The translations under genes and the position numbers were made by a program. Source: JAXDLW01 sp046262515 (GTDB taxonomy: Bacteria > Chloroflexota > Dormibacteria > DASZGP01). Taken from it: a stretch of 19,034 nt of DNA. A model generated the notes under the pieces. The model was not told where the DNA came from. It did no database searches and saw only the letters and a program-made list of their open reading frames with translations. Where the stretch lies: positions 1 through 19,034 of the forward strand of contig JBHEMP010000167.1 in assembly GCA_046262515.1 (NCBI GenBank), in the 5' to 3' direction. Shown piece by piece: positions 13,480 through 19,034 of this stretch; the first letter of the stretch is position 1; each line of letters opens with the position of its first letter.

Positions 13480-14271
13480 TCAGGTCTCGCTGCTGTCGCC
13501 GATGGCGGCGCCGAAGTAGCGATATGTCCACTCCTCCGCGAACTTGCGCGAACCGGCGAAGATGATCGGGACCTCCGGATACCGGACTGCCAACCGCCCG
13601 AGCATGTCAGCCAGCCAGGATCCTCGGCCGGGCTGCGTGCGAAAGAGGTCGGGATAGTCTCCTTCGACGACCACCGCAGCGGGGCCGAGCTCACCCAGCC
13701 GCTGGAGTTGGAAGGCAAGGGTCCCGTCTGACAGCGAGTTCGCGAGGTTCTCCATCGTCTTGCGCTCGACGACCGCGAGCACCGATTCACCGATCACGGC
13801 GGCGTAGTCACCCGCGCGGAGCGCGCGGCGCTCGATCGTCACCTCCCGGGTGGCAAATCTCCACCCGTACTTCTCGCGAGTGTCCACAGTGATCGTGATG
13901 GGCCCCGCGGCGCGGCCCTTTGGAACTCGGGCACCAGGGTTGGCCGCCTGCACTGTCTTCTGCGTCTGCCACCAGACGGCTGGCCGGCCACGCGCTGTCG
14001 TGAACACGAACTGGGAACGCGCCAATTGCGGCCGATCCAGGACCAGGTCGATGGCGGCGCCTCGGCGGCGGCAGAGCAGAACGGCTACCTCGTCGATGAT
14101 GCCACCGCTGTCGTCCCAGGGCGTGCCCTCGTGCGAGCAGAAGACACGTGCCGCGCGCGGCCAAGTCTGGCGTGCCTTCAACACCAACCCGCCATCGACC
14201 GGCAGCCAGACCAGGTACGGCAGGCGACTCTTTGGGTCTGGGTTGTGCGCCACGCGGAAATGCGGGCTCAT
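13480..14271 (-). CDS. ERCC4-domain nuclease-like protein
   Basis: 263 residues. The C-terminal part (about 124-230) has the ERCC4/XPF nuclease signature: V-D130-T-R-E133 (VDTREKYGW), G-D155-Y, then V-E169-R-K171 followed by the ENLANSLSDGTL helix and a beta-strand AAVVVEGDYPDL. These are the metal-binding and catalytic residues of the V/IERKxxxD-type active site. XPF-type nucleases cut branched or structured DNA. The N-terminal 120 residues are not recognised; they contain no obvious helicase motif, and no helix-hairpin-helix follows the nuclease domain, so this is a stand-alone nuclease domain of the kind seen in bacterial and phage genes. The ATG is forced: an in-frame TAG lies just upstream. 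No ribosome site is visible. It is divergent from the broken transposase, whose start is 60 bp away, so it may have travelled with a mobile element. Repair versus mobile-element role is open. Confidence 0.8.
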   Translation of the reverse strand: MSPHFRVAHNPDPKSRLPYLVWLPVDGGLVLKARQTWPRAARVFCSHEGTPWDDSGGIIDEVAVLLCRRRGAAIDLVLDRPQLARSQFVFTTARGRPAVWWQTQKTVQAANPGARVPKGRAAGPITITVDTREKYGWRFATREVTIERRALRAGDYAAVIGESVLAVVERKTMENLANSLSDGTLAFQLQRLGELGPAAVVVEGDYPDLFRTQPGRGSWLADMLGRLAVRYPEVPIIFAGSRKFAEEWTYRYFGAAIGDSSET

Positions 14272-14331
14272 GGTCTACCCGTCGAAGGCGATACGATCTT
14301 GGGCTTCGTTTGCGCCAATCGGGGAAGAGAC

Positions 14332-15394
14332 ATGCTGCTATCAGTCATCTACGCCGTGCTGCGCCTGCTGCTCGGCATCCTCATCGACAAGCCCGATCGC
14401 GATCGTGACCTGGAGATCCTCGTGCTTCGCCATCAATTGAACGTAATCCAGCGTACCGCCTCGCGCCCGCGATGGAAGCCTGCGGACCGGATCATCCTGA
14501 CGGCCCTTTCCCGCAACCTTCCGCGTGCCGCCTGGCGGTCGCTGCTCGTCTCGCCTGACACGGTCCTGCGCTGGCACCGTCAACTCGTCCGGCGCAAGTG
14601 GGCGGCGTTTGGGAATCGGCGCCGCTCGGGCCGACCCCCGATTCCTGCCGAGGTGCGCGATCTGGTTGGCCGACTGGCGCTCGAGAACCCTACATGGGAA
14701 TCAAGGGCGAGATCCGCAAGCTCGGCCATGACGTGTCGGCATCAACCGTTCGCCGGCTCCTCCGCAGGAGGCGGATTCCCCCGGCTGGTCATCGTGGAGG
14801 GCAAGACTGGGGCGAGTTTCTCAGGGCCCATGCAGGCGCCGTGCTGGCGTGTGACTTCTTCACCGTGGATACCGTCTTTCTGCGACGCCTATACGTCTTC
14901 TTCTTCATCGAGGTGACTTCGCGTCGCTATTCCTGGCCGGGTGCACGGCGCATCCCGACGGGGCGTGGGTGACACAGCAGGCGCGCAACCTCGCGTGGAG
15001 AATTGGCGACGGCGAGATTGGCCCTACGATCCTGATCCGAGACCGGGACTCCAAGTTCACGGCTCCGTTTGACGAGGTGCTCCGCACCGAAGCCGTTGAC
15101 ATCGTGAGGATTCCGCCGCGGGCGCCGAGGGCAAATGCATTCGCCGAGCGCTGGGTCCAGAGCGCGCGCAGAGAGGTGCTCGACCGCATGCTCATTTTTA
15201 GCGAGCGCCACCTACGAGTCGTGATGAGCGAATACGTCGACCACCACAACCACGCGAGGCCGCACCGCGGGCTCGACCTTGGCGTTCCCATCCCGACCCC
15301 GGACAAGGAAGTCGACGGCCCTGTTGGCGGCCCTGTGGTTCTCCGCACTCGTCTGGGCGGCGTCCTTCACGAATACTCTCGGCTGGCCGCGTAA
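14332..15394 (+). pseudogene. DDE (rve/integrase-core) transposase broken by two frameshifts
   Basis: Read across three frames it is one transposase of the IS3/IS481-like rve superfamily. Frame 1 from ATG 14332 gives the N-terminal part (DLEILVLRHQLNVIQR, PDTVLRWHRQLVRRKW) to ENPTW at 14697. The sequence then resumes in another frame as IKGEIRKLGHDVSASTVRRL and the first catalytic Asp in ACDFFTVDTVFLRRLY. Near 14930 it moves to the third frame for GCTAHPDGAWVTQQARNLAW, the second Asp in LIRDRDSKF and the Glu in ANAFAERW, ending at TAA 15394. In relatives ENPxW is followed by GYRRI; here about 10 bases seem missing. The second break looks like a single-base loss. All three DDE residues survive, so decay is recent or slow. 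No terminal inverted repeats or target duplication could be found by eye, so the element borders are not set. Confidence 0.85.
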
Positions 15395-15971
15395 ACACCT
15401 GAGCTCCGCCGCCTGCCGGCTGGCAAAAGGCTCTCTCCCTCGCCCTTATGGGATCGCGGCTCTCCTCGGGCGATCAGCCCGCGCCCGGTTCACGGACGCC
15501 TCGTGATCATGGGTAGACGCCCCCGCTGGATGCCCGTTGAGGCGCCGCGGCTGACGCGTCGTCGCCCGATCCACACCAACGCACGAGGTCTTGCGTGCAC
15601 GACCAAGGTTTTGACACCCCACAGGGTCGGGAGAGAGCGTCGGGGTTGGGGTGAGGGTAGAGCGCGCTGTGAAGTGACCTCCGTGCGGGCGCCGTAGACC
15701 AGAGTTGAGGCGAGCGCGCCTCGTGCGAAATTCATTGCCTCAACCGCGCGGGCCCATGCCCGTTCTTCTGCTCAGTGGTCGGGCCGACGGCATGCCGACG
15801 CCGCCGTCATAGCGTCCTGACGGAACGGGGGAGGCAGGCCGCCGGCCTGACTGTGTCCGCAGTGGTTGGGGATGCGACACTTGGCTCGCTAGAGCACTTC
15901 CGGCTTCCCCATGACGGTGATGCCCGGCCTCCACCAGCATGCCCTTGCCATCGCCGAACCAGGACGTCTCG
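15395..15971. other. 577-bp stretch with no convincing gene
   Basis: Several frames are open on both strands but none has a start with ribosome site, consistent codon bias or family resemblance. A small hairpin, CGGGC-GATCA-GCCCG, lies at 15467-15481. The region separates the transposase remnant from the 3' end of the zinc-ribbon gene and is probably insertion-associated or eroded DNA. Confidence 0.5.
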
Positions 15972-16451
15972 TCAGAGACTTTCCAGCGCTCGGCGCCAGT
16001 CCTGTCCGTTCGCATCGGCGTGATTGGCGAGGTCAATTACCAACTGATCCGGCCATCGGCTCGCGGCGAGGGTGTCTTTCATCCCGACCGAGAAGCCGCC
16101 AGCTACGCTCTCGCGCTGCACGACAACTCCGTGCCCCTCCGACCTGAATTTGTAATGAAGATCGCCGGGGTACAAATCCAGGCTTGCCGTGCCGCCGAAG
16201 AGCGGCTTGGAGGCTTTGACCCGCGACGACCCTAGGATGGGACGCGCCTTCGATGCGAGGTAGGCCATCACCGTGGCGGGGTCGCTCATGCGCGCTCTCA
16301 ACTTGGCTATTGCGGTCGTTACCTCAACCGGTAGCGCCGCCGGTGATCCTGAGTGACCTGGAACCACTTCGCCGCAGAACCTGCACTTGGTGGCCGACGA
16401 GTCAAGGGGCGCCCGGCAGTTCGCGCAATGCGTTGGCGCAAGATCAGCCAT
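15972..16451 (-). CDS. Zinc-ribbon protein of unknown function, coupled to the YbjQ-like gene
   Basis: 159 residues. The N-terminus has a four-cysteine zinc ribbon, C9-x2-C12 and C23-x2-C26 (HCANCRAP, KCRFCGE). The following about 125 residues are not recognised; they include a helical part (about 40-65) and a probable beta-rich C-terminal domain with SLDLYPGDLHYKF. There is no signal or membrane segment. The start codon overlaps the end of the upstream gene by 8 bases (ATGGCTGA), so translation is probably coupled, and the two products are likely to work together. Zinc-ribbon proteins often lie beside tandem YbjQ-like genes in high-GC bacteria, to my recollection; the process is not known. 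Confidence 0.75.
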   Translation of the reverse strand: MADLAPTHCANCRAPLDSSATKCRFCGEVVPGHSGSPAALPVEVTTAIAKLRARMSDPATVMAYLASKARPILGSSRVKASKPLFGGTASLDLYPGDLHYKFRSEGHGVVVQRESVAGGFSVGMKDTLAASRWPDQLVIDLANHADANGQDWRRALESL

Positions 16452-17259
16452 TCATGGTCAGGGTCATTCCGATTGGAGGAACCTTGCCCTCTTCCCCGGC
16501 GCGGATCACGGCCGTGCCAATCGAGAAGAATTCGATGACGTGGCTCCCCCACCCGTGGTTCTTCTCGTGAACCTGAACGGCAACGACACCCTGACCTCCA
16601 AACTGGGTGCACTCGGCCTCCATGCGGCCCATGGCCAGCTCGCGAGCCGCGTACGTCCCTTGGGTGAGAGGCACATGCTCGGTGCTGCCGGATAGCTGTC
16701 GAAACCACTGGCCCATGTTCTGAGTGTTGACGTGGTACACACACGATCCGATAACGAGCCGCACCGGCCAGAAGCCGGCCGCGTGGAGCTTGTAGAAGTC
16801 CTGACCAGACAGATCCGACGAGAAGGGCATCCCATGTGCAGGTCTGATCCGCTGGCTCTGGTCGCGTGCCCGGATGGCGGTCCCGATGAATAGGAACTCG
16901 AGGATGTCCTCCGCCCAGTCGCGGCGGGATATCTCCATTCGAACTCCCACGATGCCATCTGCATCAAGAACCGCCGCCTCGCTTTCCATCCTCCCGATCG
17001 CGAGGCGCCGGGCATCGTACATCGCTCTACTGATGACCCCCAGTTCCTCGTTCTTCGTGGTGCGAATCCGCTGCCAGCCGATATGGTAAATCGAGCTGCC
17101 AAGCACCAAGCCAAGGACGTCGAAACCTCTGCTCTCCACACAAAGGAGTTCGTCGACTGAAAGGTCGCTGGTGAACGTGCCCGCCTGGAGACGCTGCATC
17201 GCCTCCGCAGGGGGCGCAACCGTCGACTCCGCCTGCTGGTTTCCGCCGAATAGTGGCAC
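16444..17259 (-). CDS. Tandem YbjQ-like (UPF0145, heavy-metal-binding-type) protein
   Basis: 271 residues from GTG 17259. Two copies of one domain: about 28-131 and 145-253. Each begins FTSDLS / FSSDLS, has GLVLGSSIYHIGW / RLVIGSCVYHV, then an A-R-x-L-A-x-GRME segment, then GIVGVRMEI / GVVAVQVHE and ends EFLFIGTAIRA / EFFSIGTAVIRA. This is the YbjQ-type fold seen in pentameric or decameric cytosolic proteins annotated as heavy-metal-binding; the biochemical role is not established. I see no conserved Cys/His cluster that would prove metal binding. The start is GTG 17259, not TTG 17265: the GGGAGGG ribosome site leaves only one base before TTG but 7 before GTG. It is first in an operon with the zinc-ribbon gene, which overlaps its last codons. 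Confidence 0.85.
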   Translation of the reverse strand: MPLFGGNQQAESTVAPPAEAMQRLQAGTFTSDLSVDELLCVESRGFDVLGLVLGSSIYHIGWQRIRTTKNEELGVISRAMYDARRLAIGRMESEAAVLDADGIVGVRMEISRRDWAEDILEFLFIGTAIRARDQSQRIRPAHGMPFSSDLSGQDFYKLHAAGFWPVRLVIGSCVYHVNTQNMGQWFRQLSGSTEHVPLTQGTYAARELAMGRMEAECTQFGGQGVVAVQVHEKNHGWGSHVIEFFSIGTAVIRAGEEGKVPPIGMTLTMNG

Positions 17260-17266
17260 GTGCAAA

Positions 17267-17273
17267 CCCTCCC
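17267..17273 (-). promoter_or_regulatory. Ribosome-binding site that fixes the YbjQ-like start
   Basis: GGGAGGG on the reverse strand, 7 bases before GTG 17259 and 1 base before the in-frame TTG 17265, so the GTG is the functional start. Confidence 0.7.
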
Positions 17274-17348
17274 TGTGGCTGAGACCGCGGGCATGAGCGC
17301 CGCCGAATCCGATGCCAGCGGCATAGCTTGGCGCATCGGGGAGGAATT

Positions 17349-17398
17349 GTGAAGTGGCGGTGTGCGCTCAGCTGTGAAGTGGCAGTGTGCGCTCAGCT
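17349..17398. repeat. 25-bp tandem duplication
   Basis: Two adjacent 25-bp units, 17349-17373 and 17374-17398, beginning GTGAAGTGGC and ending TGTGCGCTCAGCT, differ at one position (G in the first, A in the second, at unit base 11). They lie about 90 bp upstream of the YbjQ-like start, in its likely promoter region. Confidence 0.9.
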
Positions 17399-17680
17399 CC
17401 TTGAACGCGGGCCGCACCGTACGAACCCCGCCGAGGTCGGATCGCGTTTGCATGCGGCGCTACGTAAGGAAATTGGGGCAAACGGGTAAGAATTCGGTCC
17501 AGGACAACACCGGCACCACGTTGGTGCGCCGTCGCTTCGGATTGGGGTGGCGAAGAATACTCCAGTACAGGCTGGCGCGCTGCGAACCTGTCGCCAAGCT
17601 GGCATAGATCGCCGACGGAGGACGCAGCGCGCACATGTCAGATCTGAACAGCGCATAGCATAGTGGCGGCAATGGTCACT

Positions 17681-17736
17681 GGGGGGTGCTGAATACGGAT
17701 CAGAATTCTGACAGCCCCCAAAGTGGCGCACCCCCC
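17681..17736. repeat. Nested inverted repeat: 9-bp outer arms around a 12-bp palindrome
   Basis: GGGGGGTGC (17681-17689) is the reverse complement of GCACCCCCC (17728-17736). Between them, at 17700-17711, is the perfect 12-bp palindrome TCAGAATTCTGA. The structure could fold as a large stem-loop or cruciform with an inner hairpin. It is in an intergenic region with no adjoining gene start. Confidence 0.7.
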
Positions 17737-18099
17737 TCTGCCGGGGCGAAGTGGGGACTCGTGGCTCATCCGTGGACGCTTTCGACTGCAACTCACCACG
17801 AACCGATCCTGCCAGAAATCCCTCTGTCAGAGGCCTGTCGGGAGACCCACCGGGAGAACATGAGACATGTCGCTGGATTCGCGTCTGCACTCTGCCTCAT
17901 CCTCGACCACGAACAGGGGATCCCAGCCAGCATCGCGGCTGACGTCCTACCCTCCCTACGCCTTTCGAGCTTCAAGTCAGGAGGTTTCAGCGGTGGCGCC
18001 CCCGTCCGGGCCGAGCCGAGCGAGCCGCTGGCAGGCCTTGCGGCGCACAGGGCCTCGCGGGCTACCAGATGGTGGGGAGATTCAGCTGGGGAGGACGAC

Positions 18100-18558
18100 T
18101 CAGAGGCCAGCGTCATCCGTGGCGACGTCAGCGGCGAGGATCCGGCCCAGGGTCTCCGCCACCTGCTTGGGGGTTGTCTCCGCCTTCACCACGTACGCGG
18201 TCGCGCCGCGATCGAGGGCCCGGGCGATAACGTCAGGCTCCGAGAAGTTGCTAAACATCAGTACCGGCGCCGCCGCCGTACGCGGATCGCCCTTGAGATC
18301 GACCAGCACCTCTATGCCCGAGCGATCGGGAAGCCCTATGTCGAGGAGCACCACGTCCGGCGGCTTGGCCAACGCAAGAGCCACCGCCTCTTCGCCGCAC
18401 TCAGCTGTTTCGACGAGGAATCCGTGGAGGCGCAGTGCTAAGCAGTACATCTCACAAATGGCGGGATCATCCTCGACCAGCAGCACCGTCGGTGGCAAGG
18501 CCGACTGAGAGTCTGCCCGCTCGTTGCCACGACCATTCGCGTATGTCTCCGCTTGCAA
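18100..18558 (-). CDS. Single-domain response regulator (receiver only)
   Basis: 152 residues. Receiver domain about 23-140: acidic pair E29/D30/D31 (LLVEDDP), phospho-acceptor Asp73 (VVLLDIGLPD), Ser103 (MFSNF) and Lys125 (YVVKAE), all the residues needed for phosphorylation. No output domain follows; about 12 residues of tail remain. Such proteins act as phosphate shuttles or bind a partner, as CheY or Spo0F do. The start is TTG 18558, supported by GGGGGA at 18564-18569 with a 5-base gap. No kinase lies beside it; the only kinase in the window is the fusion about 16 kb away, so partnership cannot be assumed. Its left neighbour region is gene-poor. Confidence 0.9.
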   Translation of the reverse strand: MQAETYANGRGNERADSQSALPPTVLLVEDDPAICEMYCLALRLHGFLVETAECGEEAVALALAKPPDVVLLDIGLPDRSGIEVLVDLKGDPRTAAAPVLMFSNFSEPDVIARALDRGATAYVVKAETTPKQVAETLGRILAADVATDDAGL

Positions 18559-18934
18559 CTTGATCCCCCGAATCTGGCGCCTTCGCAGCGAAATTCTAGA
18601 CCGATCGCGTCCGTTCGAGAGAAGGCGACAGCGGGAGACGAGAATCTCCCGCGCAGCTGGCGCCCCCGCCTCTCGTATTCGCCTGAGCTACCGTCTCGGT
18701 CGGTAATTCGGCGGTGTCGGTGGTCAACAGTCGGTAAGCCGGGCGGCTGGGGCCGTGTCGGGTGCGGCTCCATCTCAAGCGCGACCGGGCAGCATAATGC
18801 CGCCGAGGCTAGCCGGCGCCGAGATGCGGATCCGCCTGAGCAGCGGGGGAGCTCGACGCAATTGGACGCCGAGATGATCCGCTAGACCGGGGAAGCAACT
18901 GAGCGCTCTACTCCAGTGCCTTCGAAGCGGGTCA
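18559..18934. other. 376-bp intergenic stretch with an imperfect direct repeat
   Basis: No convincing gene. CGCCGAGATG followed by CGGATCCGC (18817-18835) recurs at 18867-18882 as CGCCGAGATG plus ATCCGC, lacking three bases. The first copy contains the 10-bp palindrome GCGGATCCGC. Promoter elements for the response regulator should lie at the left end but none is clear. Confidence 0.4.
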
Positions 18935-19034
18935 ATGTCGGAAAACGTATGTGGGCGACGAATCGAGACTCTGGCTGAGAAAATAATCGACCTCCGCTGT
19001 CGCCGGGCGCTGTGGCTGAAGGGCTACAGTCACC
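18935..19034 (+). CDS. Possible start of a gene running off the right edge
   Basis: ATG at 18935 opens 33 codons with no stop to the window edge, giving MSENVCGRRIETLAEKIIDL and a basic continuation ending ALWLKGYSH. The composition is protein-like (a plausible amphipathic helix at residues 9-20), but no clear ribosome site precedes it and no family is recognised. An open frame this short could be chance. Confidence 0.3.
   Translation, partial: MSENVCGRRIETLAEKIIDLRCRRALWLKGYSH

Larger units (their letters stand above)
17274..18099. other. 826-bp gene-poor region with repeats
   Basis: No convincing coding region. It holds a small palindrome ATGCC-AGC-GGCAT (17312-17324) upstream of the YbjQ-like operon, a 25-bp tandem duplication, and a nested inverted repeat. 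A + strand frame from GTG 17686 reads for over 400 bp, but its second half lies antisense to the response regulator gene, its codon use is weak, and its product matches nothing I know. Confidence 0.5.

Noticed and set aside
17452..17607. + strand frame beginning MRRYVRKLGQTGKNSVQ
   Set aside because: ATG present but no ribosome site, no family resemblance, and all three frames plus the reverse strand read equally well here.
17686..18441. Long + strand open frame starting GTG
   Set aside because: Its second half is exactly antisense to the response regulator gene, which has all receiver residues. The first half has weak codon bias, the G-run lies directly against the start, and the product matches no family I know.
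18895..18935. Possible tRNA-like sequence with TTCGAAGC
   Set aside because: No cloverleaf with paired acceptor, D and anticodon stems could be folded around it by eye.
1..19034. CRISPR array
   Set aside because: No regularly spaced repeats of 23-40 bp with unique spacers on either strand; the only tandem repeats are the NSTSW array and a two-unit 25-bp duplication.

Overview
The window is GC-rich (most codons end in G or C) and looks like chromosomal DNA of a free-living soil-type bacterium. A wax-ester-synthase/diacylglycerol-acyltransferase-type gene, a secreted subtilase with a C-terminal NSTSW pentapeptide array, a tandem YbjQ-like protein, weak or absent Shine-Dalgarno sites on several genes and a DDE transposase of a type common in high-GC soil phyla all fit Actinomycetota, Chloroflexota or a relative such as Candidatus Dormibacterota. 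This placement is inference from gene content; no ribosomal or other marker gene is present.

Left part (1-6157) is mostly signalling. The 5' end of a ribbon-helix-helix gene with a palindromic operator over its start codon leaves the window leftward. Next are two large + strand genes: a soluble histidine kinase fused to its own NarL-type response regulator, preceded by a receiver domain that has lost its phospho-acceptor Asp, and a membrane PAS-PAS-GAF-EAL protein predicted to degrade c-di-GMP. Then come two adjacent small proteins that share an apparently uncharacterised helical domain, and a 55-residue basic protein.

Middle part (6158-13230): a secreted S8 protease and a stand-alone polytopic membrane protein (+). 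Convergent to them is a winged-helix regulator whose N-terminal half is a third copy of the helical domain of the two small proteins. Further right on the - strand are a decayed gene and a secreted clan GH-A glycosidase-like protein. The glycosidase gene is divergent from the WS/DGAT gene, and the region between them carries phased CTGAG boxes and three inverted repeats.

Right part (13231-19034) is gene-poor and eroded: an ERCC4-type nuclease, a transposase broken by two frameshifts, long stretches with no convincing gene, a translationally coupled pair (tandem YbjQ-like protein and zinc-ribbon protein), a 25-bp tandem duplication, a nested inverted repeat, and a single-domain response regulator. 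A possible gene start runs off the right edge.

The best candidate for something undescribed is the three-copy helical domain, twice alone and once fused to an OmpR/PhoB-type DNA-binding domain. This suggests a signalling or partner-binding module. The one-piece kinase/regulator with a pseudo-receiver is the second.
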